A stretch of 64,000 bases of DNA from Emiliania huxleyi CCMP1516 (taxonomy: Eukaryota > Haptophyta > Isochrysidales > Noelaerhabdaceae): NCBI RefSeq assembly GCF_000372725.1, contig NW_005199194.1, positions 341,855 through 405,854 of the forward strand, read 5' to 3'. This document shows positions 30,101 to 39,719 of this stretch, piece after piece (position 1 is the stretch's first letter; each line of letters begins with the position of its first letter). Under the pieces are notes generated by a model that saw nothing but the letters and a program-made list of their open reading frames with translations, had not been told where the DNA came from and made no database searches. The position numbers and the translations under genes are program-made.

Positions 30101-31985
30101 CGACTCGGAGCAGGAGGCGGGCCTGCTGGTCGGCGAACACGAGGGCATCTGGGGCTCGGTCTCCGACGCGGAGGAGCGCGCCGCCATCCTCTCCGAGTTT
30201 CGGCGCGGCGTGCGGCGGACGCTCGACGATCTGCTCGCGCTGCTTGACGCGCGGGACGTGGGCGCGCTGCCCGACGAGCTGCACCACTTGCTCGGCCAGT
30301 GCCGCGCCGTGGGTGCGCGGCGCATCCAGCTCGCCGTCGGCAAGTGCAAGTCCGCGTTCGACTACGGCAAGCTGGTCGGGCTCGAGGAGCTGCTCGCGGA
30401 GACGTTTGAGGCGATGGACGCGCGGTGCGGCGGCGAGCCGCTCGAGTCGACCGCGGCGCAGTGCTCGCATGCAAAGCAGCTGGCCGATCGGCTGGCGCCC
30501 CTGGTCGGCGGGCCGCCCGACAAGTCTCCGCCCTCGGCCACTCCTTCCAAGCACTCCTCGGTGCTGCCGCCGTCGCAGCCGCTGCAGAGGCCGCAGCGCG
30601 ACAACACGGATGCGCTGCCGCTCGTCAACTGGGAGATTGCGCGCGCGCTGGGCGACGCGCTCAACGCGGCCTGCGTCGAGTGCGAGTCGACCCTCGAGAA
30701 GCTACATAAGGCGCTGGTCTCGTGCGGCGAGCAGTGCGAGCTGCTGCTGCGATCGCTCGTCGGCTGCTGCGAGCAGATCGGCGCCACGCGCATGGCACGG
30801 CTCGTCGTCGACTTCGAGTCGCGCCATACCGAATTCGGGCCGCTGCAGCTCGACGCGCTGAGGACGCTCCACGCGGAGACCCTGTCGGCGCTGAGCGCGC
30901 CGGAGGGTCTCCTCGCGGCCAGCGCCTCCGCCTTGCGCGGTACGACCCTGTCGGAGCTGAGCGCGCCGGAGGGTCTCCTCGCGGCCGGCGCCTCCGCCTT
31001 GCGCGGTACGAGTCCGCCACGGACAAGCCGTCTGAAGCCCGCGGAGGAGGGGCTCTTCGTTGCCGTCGTCGACGACTCCGCCTTCTCGCGCAAGATCTTC
31101 GAGGCCACGCTGCTTCCGGCGCTGGGCGCTGACGCGCAGCGCAGCAAGGCGATCGGCGGGACAAAGGAGGAGCAGGTCGGTTTCATCAGCTTTGCGCTCG
31201 GCCTCGTCGACGCGTCGCTGCACGACTTGCCGCCGCCGCACAGGCAGGCGGATGTGGTCCTCATCGACGAGAACCTCGCCTTGGACGGCGAGGTGCACCT
31301 TTCTGGCTCGTACGTCTTGGCGCGGCTCCGAGAGCAGGGGTACGTTGGAGTGGCGTGCCTTGCGAGCAGCTGCGACCGCGAGCAGCTTAAGCGCCTGATG
31401 GCGGTGCCGGGCGTGGACCTGGTCTCTCCCAAGCCGTTCCACGCCTCTGCGCTCGCGGCGGCGCTGCTCAAGGCGCACGAGGTCAAGCAGCTGGTGACGA
31501 GCGCTCACGCTACGCAGGAGAAGCGTGCGCCGTTCGCCGAGAAGCTGGTCAGCCTCACCCACTTGGAAGGGCTGCCGCACTCGTCCATCCGCAGCCTGAT
31601 GGACGTGGCCTACAACAACGCGACCGAGCCCTCCTCCCACAGCTCGGCGGGGAAGCGACCGAGGTTCCTGTCGGCCTCGTCCGTCTACGCCAAGTTGGCG
31701 CAGCTGGAGAAGCGCTTCCAGCAGAGCGAGAGCACCGACCAGGTCTGCCACAGCCTCAAGGGGGTGGCGAAGACCGCCGGCGCCTGCCGGCTGGCCAAGG
31801 AGGTGCAGGCCTTCTCCGCCAACCCCACCACCGCGGGCATTGCCCAGATGTGGTCCCTGCTGGACGCGACGCGGAGCAAGCTACTGGCTACTGGGTATCT
31901 CTCGCTGCCATCCGACCCGGTATCGCCCACGCTGCCGCACATTGCTCACAGGTGGAAGAAGAACCATTCAAGCTTTAGCGCTTAG
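27188..31985 (+). CDS. Hybrid histidine kinase: PAS, HATPase, two receiver and three HPt-like domains
   Basis: Eight exons: 27188-27762, 27883-28123, 28302-28340, 28414-28530, 28711-28764, 28842-29060, 29189-29593 and 29643-31985. They sum to 3993 nt and every junction keeps frame, giving 1330 residues. A PAS-like domain (about 15-150; MIFSFTVDENNENARFPYAS) opens the protein. The HATPase part (about 416-550) has an N-box (YALENAVSNARKYG) and a G2-like motif (HSTNLGGQAMRDVARLL). Receiver 1 has IDDEP and the phospho-acceptor D near 621 (VVLDQNL). An HPt-like motif is LHHLLGQCRAVGARRI and a degenerate one is LLRSLVGCCEQIGATRM (no His). Receiver 2 has VVDDS near 1026 and IDEN near 1091. The C-terminal HPt has H near 1252 (VCHSLKGVAKTAGA). 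No membrane span, so a cytosolic phosphorelay protein is inferred. No standard H-box and no DxGxG box are seen. Donors are GC or GT. Confidence 0.85.
28136..28298. repeat. Intronic TCTCCCCA array in the histidine kinase gene
   Basis: About 16 units of CATCTCTCCC or CATATCTCCC (10 bp) fill the intron 28124-28301. The same unit fills introns of the Rpn1 gene. Confidence 0.95.
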
Positions 31986-32397
31986 GGGCCCGGTGGTGTG
32001 GGAGCGGCGGTTACAGGGGCGCCCGCATGTGTGTTAAGTAGTAGAGTGACAGGCGCATGTGTGTATGTGTGTCTAGTAGTACTGTACTCTAGTTAAGTAC
32101 TGTTGAGTTGTCGTATGTCGACTTGTGTCTTGTGTGTCCAGATGTACGGCTTTTTAGTAAAGGCTTCCGAGCGGTTCCGTACCGCGTGTACGTGCGTACA
32201 GACACCGAGACAGCGGAGACAGCGCGATCTTGAACACTTTCTCTTTTGGACAAGAAACGAGACACGTACGTAGGTCGTAGCCGAAAACCGTGACACTCGG
32301 ACCGTGACAGACAGCGCCCCCACTTCCGCAGTACCGGGAGAAGCAGGTGGGAAGCGAAAGTCGCGTCACTCGCACTCAACAGTACTCAGACCCAGAC
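31986..32397. other. Intergenic between convergent genes
   Basis: Lower GC than the surroundings, with TGTGTGT and TACGTGCGTAC patches. No gene or repeat copy seen; it holds the 3' flanks of the histidine kinase and of the nucleotidyltransferase-like gene. Confidence 0.3.
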
Positions 32398-35265
32398 TCA
32401 CCGGAGGCCTCCGTCCGCACGGACGAGGTTCTCGAGGCGGACGCGCATATTCTTGACGACGCCGGCGTGGCGCAGACAGACGGGGTAGCGGCCGCCCGAG
32501 AATGGACCCACGACAGTGCAGCGCAGCCCGTTCCAGCCGGGCGCCTTGACGAGGTCGGTGATGACGGCCTCGTCGCCGACGCCGAAGCCGAGGACGGCGC
32601 GCCCGCCGCCGCCCTCCGGCACCTCTGCGCCGGCCACCTCCTTGATCGTGAGCAGCGACGACGCGTTGATCCCGACGGCAGCCAGGAACGTGTCGGCCTC
32701 GAGCAGCGCCACCGCCGCCTCGGCGCGAGCCTTCTCGGCAGATGTCATGGAGGAACGTAGGTAGACACCGCGCTGCAGGTACGGTGCAGGCGGGCCTCCG
32801 AAATCATGCATCCAGTACCAACCAGCTTCCTTGGCCACGCCGAGGCGGAGCTTGCTTGACACCAATTGGCGTGGCACGATTTCGGCGTCCGCGAGAAAGT
32901 TAATGGCGTGCAGCAAGATGTACGTGTCGTGCAGGCGAGAGGCGTCGGCGACGATCTTCTCCTCGTCGCCACCGCAAGTCTCGCCCGACAGGAGGCGAAG
33001 CGTGTAGGTCAGAGATGGCCGAGCGTGTCGAGGGTTTGGGTCGGGGGCTGGCTTGACCTCGACGTTGAGAACCTCGGCGAGCCGCGAGCCGTCGACTCGG
33101 CCGTCGCGAAGGACGTCGTCGACGGTGTGCGAGGTCTCGCGGCGGCCGAGCAGGCAGATGCGGCCGACACAGTGCGCGCGAAGCTCCTCGAGCTGCTTCT
33201 TGGGCGGGACGTTGTAGCGCCACCGCCGGACGCGGCTGATGTCGAGAACGTTGGCAGCGGCTGGCGGCGGCGTGTAGAGGAGCGAGAAGTGGACTGGCGG
33301 CGCCTCTGCAAGCGCCGTGTGGGCGCCGTCGCAGAAGCCCTCGGGTGAGCGCGGGAAGAAGGAGATGCAGGTCGCCGCCTGAGAGAACGAGCTGACGCTC
33401 ACCAGTTTGCCGGCGGCGTAGCCCCAGCTCCGCGCGGCTTCAGAGGGCAGCGTGCTCGAGCGCACGACGCAGAGGGTCCCCTTGATGGCCGGGTCGTCGA
33501 AGAAGTCTGCCTGGTTCAGGCCCTGCAGGCGCGCCTTTTCGAGGTACGCCTCGATCCGGGGCGCGTCGAAGCCATGCCGCCACGGGACGCAGCCCTGCGT
33601 GTAGAGCGCGGGGCGCATTCCGGCCGCCGGTCGAGGCTCGGCATCCGCCGCCAGCTTGGCCTCGCGGAAATTGAACCAGTCGTCGCCCGTGGTGCCGTTG
33701 CTCCCAAAGGCATGGTGGAAGCTCGACTCATCGGGCAGCTCCCCGTGCGAGCGCGTGCGGTTGCACGCCTCGAGCAGCGACTGCAGGTGCAGCGGCGGGC
33801 CGGTCACGCTCAAGCTTCCGTCGTGGTACGTCTGGGAGCGGTGCGCCCTCTCAACGCGCAGCAAGCGCAGCTCTGCCGAGAGCAGCCGCGCGAGGCCCCA
33901 CCTCTGCGCCTTGGACGACCCATCAGACACCTCTGCGCGGCCATTGGCGCCCCAGTGGCTCTGCGTGAGCCGCGCCGCCGCCCGAGCCAGCGCCTCGAGC
34001 TCCAGGCGCGCCTTGTCGACGTGCGACGGGCGGTACAGCGATGCGTCCAGCCCGATGCCGAAGCCCCGCCGGGCGTACTTGAGCAGTCTCGTTTCGTACG
34101 TCTGCGACCGCCGTGCCAAGTCGACGTGGTTCACCTTGGACGCGACGGAGCGGACGGCGCGCGCGGTGGCGAGGACGCGATCGCCGTCGAAGGCGAAGCC
34201 ACAGCAGTCCACGTCGAAGGAGGCGAGCACGTCCGTCGGAGACGCGAAGCGCTTGAGGACGACCTGGATGTTGCGCAAGGGGAATCCGGCGGCGAAGGTG
34301 ATGGCCGTCTCGCTGCGGATGCAGAGGACCTTTCCGCCGGAGAAGTTGCGCTTCACCACCCGAGCCACCTCCTGCAGCTTCTGCAGCGCCTCCTCCGCGG
34401 CGACCCCCACGAGGAACAGGTCGACGTCGCTTGAGGTGGCAAAGGGCGAGTGCGGCGAATCTGCGTCTGCGGCCGATTGGGGCGGCGCCGGCCTCCGGCT
34501 GTAGCGTTCCTTGGACGCTGCGGTTCCCGAGTCGGGCTGGAAGTAGACGCGGCGCATGTCCTCCACCTCCTCGCTGCCCGGCGCGCCCCACGCCTCGCAG
34601 CCTGTGCGTTGCACGCAGGCAAGCACAGCGCCGCCGGCCGCGACCAGGCCATCCCACCGAAGCCCGCGCAGCAAGCCGCAGCTGAAGGTGTCGAAGTTGT
34701 CGAGGAAGTGGGGGAGGGACGGCTCGAGCACCGCCGACCCGAGCGGCGTCGGCTCGGCGGCGAAGAGGATCTGCTCGGGAGGCAGCGACGGCGCCTCTGA
34801 CGAGCAGATGATCCGGTGCCATTCGCTGAAGACATCGATCAGCGGGAAGGCTCCCGCCGCGGTTGCGGCGAGTGTCGCGTCGTCGGGCGGTGCGGACGCG
34901 CGCTTCTCGCGGTACTCGTGCTCCTCCCTCCGAATGGCGGCATCGGTGACGGCCTCATTCGCGAGAAGCTTGAGCGCGTGCGCCTGCGGCGAGTCACCAC
35001 AAGCGCGGCACGCGAGGAGCAGCCGGTGAGGCATCCGCGGGAGCGCGAGCCGCAGGCCGTCGCGCGGCCACCCCTCCGCCATCGATGTCGCCACGTCGAG
35101 CAGGTCCGCGACCGAGGCGTCGGCCGCAAAGGCACCGCACGTTCTGGTAATTCGGCGGAGGGCCAGCTCGCGCAGCGGGAGGACGTGGCGCTGCGACGCG
35201 TCCCACTCGCAGTCCCGCTCGTCGCGAGGCAGCGAGCGAAAGAGGCGGGAGAAGTCGAAGGTCAT
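32398..35265 (-). CDS. Large protein with nucleotidyltransferase-like central domain
   Basis: A 955-residue single-exon frame; ATG 35265 (MTFDFSRLFRSLPRDERD) is the first in-frame Met with a plausible N-terminus, and 13 further open codons upstream lack an ATG. Residues about 270-440 contain SSDVDLFLVGVAAEEALQKL, IRSETAITFAAGFPLRNIQV, VDCCGFAFDG and RRSQTYETRLLKYARRGFGI. This pattern recurs in many fungal, algal and giant-virus proteins that often also carry ankyrin repeats. SSDVD resembles the G-S-x-x-D metal site of nucleotidyltransferase folds. That link is an inference; I do not know a proven activity. The N-terminal and C-terminal thirds have no recognised domain. No membrane span. Convergent with the histidine kinase gene. 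Confidence 0.7.
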   Translation of the reverse strand: MTFDFSRLFRSLPRDERDCEWDASQRHVLPLRELALRRITRTCGAFAADASVADLLDVATSMAEGWPRDGLRLALPRMPHRLLLACRACGDSPQAHALKLLANEAVTDAAIRREEHEYREKRASAPPDDATLAATAAGAFPLIDVFSEWHRIICSSEAPSLPPEQILFAAEPTPLGSAVLEPSLPHFLDNFDTFSCGLLRGLRWDGLVAAGGAVLACVQRTGCEAWGAPGSEEVEDMRRVYFQPDSGTAASKERYSRRPAPPQSAADADSPHSPFATSSDVDLFLVGVAAEEALQKLQEVARVVKRNFSGGKVLCIRSETAITFAAGFPLRNIQVVLKRFASPTDVLASFDVDCCGFAFDGDRVLATARAVRSVASKVNHVDLARRSQTYETRLLKYARRGFGIGLDASLYRPSHVDKARLELEALARAAARLTQSHWGANGRAEVSDGSSKAQRWGLARLLSAELRLLRVERAHRSQTYHDGSLSVTGPPLHLQSLLEACNRTRSHGELPDESSFHHAFGSNGTTGDDWFNFREAKLAADAEPRPAAGMRPALYTQGCVPWRHGFDAPRIEAYLEKARLQGLNQADFFDDPAIKGTLCVVRSSTLPSEAARSWGYAAGKLVSVSSFSQAATCISFFPRSPEGFCDGAHTALAEAPPVHFSLLYTPPPAAANVLDISRVRRWRYNVPPKKQLEELRAHCVGRICLLGRRETSHTVDDVLRDGRVDGSRLAEVLNVEVKPAPDPNPRHARPSLTYTLRLLSGETCGGDEEKIVADASRLHDTYILLHAINFLADAEIVPRQLVSSKLRLGVAKEAGWYWMHDFGGPPAPYLQRGVYLRSSMTSAEKARAEAAVALLEADTFLAAVGINASSLLTIKEVAGAEVPEGGGGRAVLGFGVGDEAVITDLVKAPGWNGLRCTVVGPFSGGRYPVCLRHAGVVKNMRVRLENLVRADGGLR

Positions 35266-35784
35266 TGGCGCGGCGCCGCGCGAGATAGATCTACTTGCAC
35301 ACACTCACACCGCACCGCACTCCGCACCCACGCCCCCCCCCGCCTCGCCTGAGTTGGAAGGAGAAAGGAAGCACCAGCCCGAGGAAAGGAGCGAATCAAA
35401 CACGTATGGGAGGTTGAAATCGTGCACCACGCTGCCCGGCGTTTCTCACTTTCCGTCGTAGGTATATTGTTGGCTTTCCGGGACAGCCTCCCCGCCCTTG
35501 TGAGGCAGGAAAGTGGCGGCTACCCCGTACGCCCATATACGCGTTTTGGCGCGAGTCATGGATTATGGGAAGGCGACACACAGTCCGACCAACGACTGGG
35601 ACACCAACGCGGTATGGGTGGACGCAAGACGGGCGGTGACGGTCACACAGGAGCGACACACAGACCACACGACAAAGTCATGGCACGCAGACCCCTATCT
35701 GGCTAGGAGCCGGAACCCAGGCTGGAGAGGTTTGTGTTTACCACGCCGCCTCGAGAGGGAAGGAACGCCGTCAGCCGTCATCTC
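35266..35784. other. Intergenic with one dispersed-repeat copy
   Basis: Divergent promoter region between the preceding gene and ycf20. The repeat at 35597-35669 (GGACACCAACGCGG ... GAGCGACACACAGAC) recurs at 37961-38027 (plus) and in part at 6784-6828 and 50642-50657 (minus). Confidence 0.6.
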
Positions 35785-36369
35785 ATGGCCAGCCTGCTCG
35801 TCAATCTCCCACTCTGCTACTTGAGTGCTCGCGTTGCGGCGGCGCACGCGAGGCCGCCGCACACACACCACCCACTCCGCCCAGGTGGCTGCGAGGTGGT
35901 GGTGGCGCGTGTGCCTCCCGGCATGGGCCGCAGCCGTCAGTTGGTGCTGCAGCAGGAGGGCGACGATGACGAACGCTACCTGGCTGCCATCGAGGCGCAG
36001 CTCCGCAGAGTGGCAGCCGATGGGACTCGCGCCGCGGAGGCCAGCGAGGTGCCCACACTGCTGCGAAGGTCCGCACTCACTGCGCGCTTCAACCGGTACG
36101 CCGAGTCTCCTCGCCGCATGCTGCTGCTGGGCACACTCTTCCTTTTTCTCGGCTTCTATTTTGCCCACTTCCTCGACACGGTCTTCGGGCAGAGCGGCTA
36201 CTGGGAGACCGTCGCAGGGTTTGTGACGCTGGTCGTGTCTGAGCGGGTCACTCGCGAGTACTATTCGAGGCCCGCCGAGCAGAGGCCGCCGCTGCTAAAG
36301 CTCACGAACGCCTTCAAGGCGGGGCTGTACTACGGGCTGGTACTCGACGCAATCAAGATGTCGAGCTAG
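35785..36369 (+). CDS. ycf20: Ycf20-like plastid protein
   Basis: A 194-residue frame from ATG 35785 (MASLLVNLPLCYLSARVAAA), which looks like a secretory signal followed by a basic stretch. That is the bipartite leader expected for a nuclear-encoded plastid protein in an alga with a secondary plastid. The mature part (about 110-194) matches the Ycf20/DUF565 family: MLLLGTLFLFLGFYFAHFLD, FGQSGYWETVAGFVTLVVSE, then REYYSRP and LLKLTNAFKAGLYYGLVLDA. Two or three membrane segments are predicted. Ycf20 is linked in green algae to photoprotection (non-photochemical quenching), so a thylakoid role is a family-based inference. The frame is open for 17 codons upstream but has no earlier ATG. Confidence 0.85.
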   Translation: MASLLVNLPLCYLSARVAAAHARPPHTHHPLRPGGCEVVVARVPPGMGRSRQLVLQQEGDDDERYLAAIEAQLRRVAADGTRAAEASEVPTLLRRSALTARFNRYAESPRRMLLLGTLFLFLGFYFAHFLDTVFGQSGYWETVAGFVTLVVSERVTREYYSRPAEQRPPLLKLTNAFKAGLYYGLVLDAIKMSS

Positions 36370-36930
36370 CGGATACCTACGCAGAGGTGTTATGTGAGCT
36401 GTGACGGCTGTGAGGGTCCGCCCCGGCACGCGCATTTAGGTGTTATGTGGGTATTTGAGTGATGTGTGTGGAAAATTAAAGCACCTGCATGTCACGGAGG
36501 AGCTCTAGTGTGGGGAGTTTCCGTTTTTGTGTGTTCTTGCGGTATCCTGAGAGTGCTCTGAGATATGCATCTCGCGTTCTCACGGTCGCTCGCCATAACC
36601 CATATACCTGACCCCGTATCGTCGCGTCATATCCGATATCCCGCCATGTCGCCATATCCCACCGTATCATCCCGGCGGGGATACCGCGAAAAAACCGTCC
36701 GACATCGGACCCCAGGGATCGGAGGTGAGTGTCTCAAAAAAGCAAGATAGTTGCGACCCGCTAGCCGCCGACCACCCCCCACACAAAGAACCCTGCACAA
36801 AGATCGCACGGGCGGGGACCTGTTCCTGTTTACCCATCTCCTAGTCGATGTGTCGTTTTTTTATTTATTTGTTTATGAACCCACAGCGTCGTTCTCGTTC
36901 CGATGCGGCCTGGCGCCTGGCGTGCCCCGG
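36370..36930. other. Intergenic, nothing recognised
   Basis: 3' flanks of two convergent genes. Short imperfect CATATCC/CGTATC repeats at about 36600-36680; no gene. Confidence 0.3.
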
Positions 36931-37533
36931 CTACGCGTACGAGACCCTTCTCGCCAGCGCCCTGATTCGCTCTTTCGCCTCCGGCTCCACGGCGGCAGCG
37001 GCCCGGCGGTTGATGACGTAGTTCATGTAGCTGCCGTATCCCACGCCCAGCAGAGTGTTGATGAAGAGCACGCGGAATCTGAGTGGCACCACCATCAGGT
37101 TGACGAGCATGACGGGAGGGATGACGGCGTATCCCGCGCGGAGGAGCGGCTCTAGCTTTTCCCGCATGTCGGCTTCAATGTGCGCAGCCGAGCCGTGCGC
37201 CGCCGTCGAGAGAAAGGCGACGTAGGCGACGTGCGAGGCGGGCATGAAGGTGAAGGTGTCCACGGCGAGGCGGAGGAGAGGAGCGGGGATGGAAAACAAG
37301 GAGGGAATGCGAGCGAGCACGTTCATCCAAACGTGTAAGTTTGGCGCCATGATCACACCGCTCCAAACCGCCTGCCGCGCTGTGCGGTGATGGTCCTGTT
37401 CGAGGGGCAGTACACCCGCCGTACTCTGCAAGGCCAGATCGGTCGAGGTGGAGAGGAGGCCCGCCGTCGCCATCTTTGTGGGTAGTGGGTGGGTTTGCAA
37501 CACGGTGTCGTAGCGCGCGAGAAGGCGGAGCAT
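36931..37533 (-). CDS. Mpv17/PMP22-family membrane protein
   Basis: A 200-residue single-exon protein from ATG 37533. The start MLRLLARYDTVLQTHPLPTK followed by MATAGLLSTSTDLALQ is the classic Mpv17/PMP22 N-terminus (W/Y-x-x-Y-x-x-x-L-x-x-x-P-x-x-T-K ... G-D-x-x-x-Q). Four hydrophobic segments are visible. The C-terminal NLMVVPLRFRVLFINTLLGV, then SYMNYVINRR, corresponds to the family's conserved FxxVPxxxRxxFxNxxxxxWxxYLS block. Family members sit in the mitochondrial inner or peroxisomal membrane and are thought to form channels; which membrane applies here is not visible. Confidence 0.85.
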   Translation of the reverse strand: MLRLLARYDTVLQTHPLPTKMATAGLLSTSTDLALQSTAGVLPLEQDHHRTARQAVWSGVIMAPNLHVWMNVLARIPSLFSIPAPLLRLAVDTFTFMPASHVAYVAFLSTAAHGSAAHIEADMREKLEPLLRAGYAVIPPVMLVNLMVVPLRFRVLFINTLLGVGYGSYMNYVINRRAAAAVEPEAKERIRALARRVSYA

Positions 37534-37691
37534 GCTCGCAGCGCGCTCGTAGCACCGGTAGACTCACTGCGCTGCGGGGTTATCGTGTGCGCAGCGTGTG
37601 TTTTTAAGTCCTCTATGCGTCCGTCCACTGCGAGCGGGCCTGGGGCGGGGGGCGGGAGAGGGGGAGGGGAGAGAAGCGAAAAATCAAAATT

Positions 37692-37913
<222 letters not shown>

Positions 37914-37960
37914 ACAGGTAGGTAGGTAGGTAGAAAGGTGAAGAACAGCCAGGCTCGGAC

Positions 37961-38027
37961 TGGACACCAACGCGGCATGGGCGGACGCTAGACAGATGAT
38001 GACGGCACGCACGAGCGACACACAGAC
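37961..38027 (+). repeat. Dispersed repeat, copy 2
   Basis: GGACACCAACGCGGCATGGG through GACGGCACGCACGAGCGACA; matches 35597-35669. Its upstream part (AAGGTGAAGAACAGCCAGGC, about 37935) extends the match to the minus copy at 6784-6828. Confidence 0.75.
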
Positions 38028-38591
38028 ACAAACAGGCTCACAAGACACACAGCCAGCGGGCTGCCACACACCCTGAGTTTGCGTACACATAACTCAAGGC
38101 CATATCCTCCCTGTCGCCCCCCCCAGCACTCCACGGTGCCACGAGAAACAAACAAGGGCACAACGACACAACAGACGACAGGAAGTGACATGCGAGGCTA
38201 GAGCAGGCTTGCTCTACCTCCAGCAATCTCTCCGGCCGGCGAGGCACGGACGAGACCGTGTGTGGGGTCTAAGTGAGGTGTCTATGGACGCTCTCCTCAC
38301 GGGCTAGCTGCCTACTGCTAGCCCTGTCTCGCACTCACAGGCAGTGACAATTCAATGGGTGAGTGTTTGCGAGCAGAGGCGCGTGGGCTAAATCTAGGCC
38401 GCACGTCGTGGCACTATGACGAAGTTAGACGTGCGGCCGCAGCGCGCCCGCCCCACCACACAAACCCGAAAAAAGAAACCCCACAGATTACACGCCTCCG
38501 TGGCTCGGGTTACACCAATCCTCGCTACCCAACGCGGCCAAAGGATATCCACCTCGAGAACCTCGAGATTACACGCCGCCGCGGACCGCGG

Positions 38592-39323
38592 ATGAAGCTC
38601 AAGCAGCTCGTTGGCGAGCTGCAAGGCGTGCAGACGTGGCGTCACCCAAAGTCGGAGCTCGAGCAGTATCCGACGCCGCCGGACATTGCGGCGCACATGC
38701 TGCTCGCGGCGGACGCGGAGGACGGGCTGGAGGACGCTCTGGTGGCGGACCTCGGCTGCGGAGGCGGCGTTCTCGGCATCGGCGCCGCGCTCCTGGGCGC
38801 CGCGCACGTCCTCGCCGTCGACCTCGACCCGGCAGCGCTCGAGGTGGCGGCGGAGAATGTGGAGGAGTTTGAGGTGCCCGTCTCGCTGCTGGGCTGCGAC
38901 GTGGTCCAGCTCGCGATGCGGTCGGGGCCGGAGGGCGCGCCGAGCGGTGTCGCTGACGCCGAAGGAGGCGCCGACGCTGGGGCTGCGGGCGGCGCGTTTG
39001 ACATTGTGCTGATGAACCCTCCGTTTGGGACGCGAAACGAGTCGCACGGCGCGGACGTGGCGTTTCTGCAGGCGGGGCTGCGGCTCTGCCGGCCCGGCGG
39101 CGCGGTCTACTCGCTGCACAAGACCTCCACCCGCCCGTTCATCGCGAAAAAGGCGGCCGAGGCCGGCGGCGAGGCCTCGGTGGTGGCGGAGCTGCGGTTC
39201 GAGATCCCCAGAATGTACAAGCACCACCGGCAGCCGAGCAAGGACGTGGCGGTCGACTTTTGGAGAGTGCAGAGAGGGGGCGGGGGCGAGGAGGCGGAGG
39301 GGGAGGAGGAGGTGCCGTCGTGA
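38592..39323 (+). CDS. METTL5: METTL5-type N6-adenine RNA methyltransferase
   Basis: A 243-residue protein from ATG 38592; MKLKQLVGELQGVQTWRHPK and the following LEQYPTPPDIAAHML match the family N-terminus, so the longer upstream reading from ATG 38355 is not used. Motif I is VADLGCGGGVLGIGAALLGA and the SAM-acidic loop is VDLDPAALEVAAEN. The catalytic NPPF lies in FDIVLMNPPFGTRNESHGAD, and AVYSLHKTSTRPFIAKKAAE follows. METTL5 with TRMT112 methylates one adenine of 18S rRNA in animals; that activity is inferred here. An Ala/Gly insertion of about 25 residues sits between CDVVQL and FDIVLMNPPF. A low-complexity Glu/Gly tail follows the fold, just before a (GA)n tract. Confidence 0.9.
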   Translation: MKLKQLVGELQGVQTWRHPKSELEQYPTPPDIAAHMLLAADAEDGLEDALVADLGCGGGVLGIGAALLGAAHVLAVDLDPAALEVAAENVEEFEVPVSLLGCDVVQLAMRSGPEGAPSGVADAEGGADAGAAGGAFDIVLMNPPFGTRNESHGADVAFLQAGLRLCRPGGAVYSLHKTSTRPFIAKKAAEAGGEASVVAELRFEIPRMYKHHRQPSKDVAVDFWRVQRGGGGEEAEGEEEVPS

Positions 39324-39325
39324 GA

Positions 39326-39343
39326 AAGAGAGAGAGAGAGAGC

Positions 39344-39388
<45 letters not shown>

Positions 39389-39397
39389 TTGAGAGAG
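39326..39397. repeat. (GA)n microsatellite
   Basis: Interrupted GA tract immediately after the METTL5 stop codon. Confidence 0.9.
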
Positions 39398-39466
39398 CCT
39401 TAGAGCGCGGGGAGCAGAAAAGAAAAGCTCGAACCCGCTGGAGCCGCGCGCCTTCGTTCTTTTGGG

Positions 39467-39668
39467 ATGGAGGAGCCAAGCAGCGAGCCAGCGCCGCTGC
39501 TCGGGCAGCGCGTCGCGCTCGGCGGGCTCTCCTCCCGCCCCGCGCTAAACGGGCAGCGGGGCGTGGCGCGGAGCTTCGAGGGCGGCCGGTACGCTGTGGC
39601 GCTCGAGGGCGGCGGCGAGAGCGTGCGGGTGCGGCCGGGCAATCTGTCAGAGCTGCTGCTGTTGCTGC

Positions 39669-39719
<51 letters not shown>

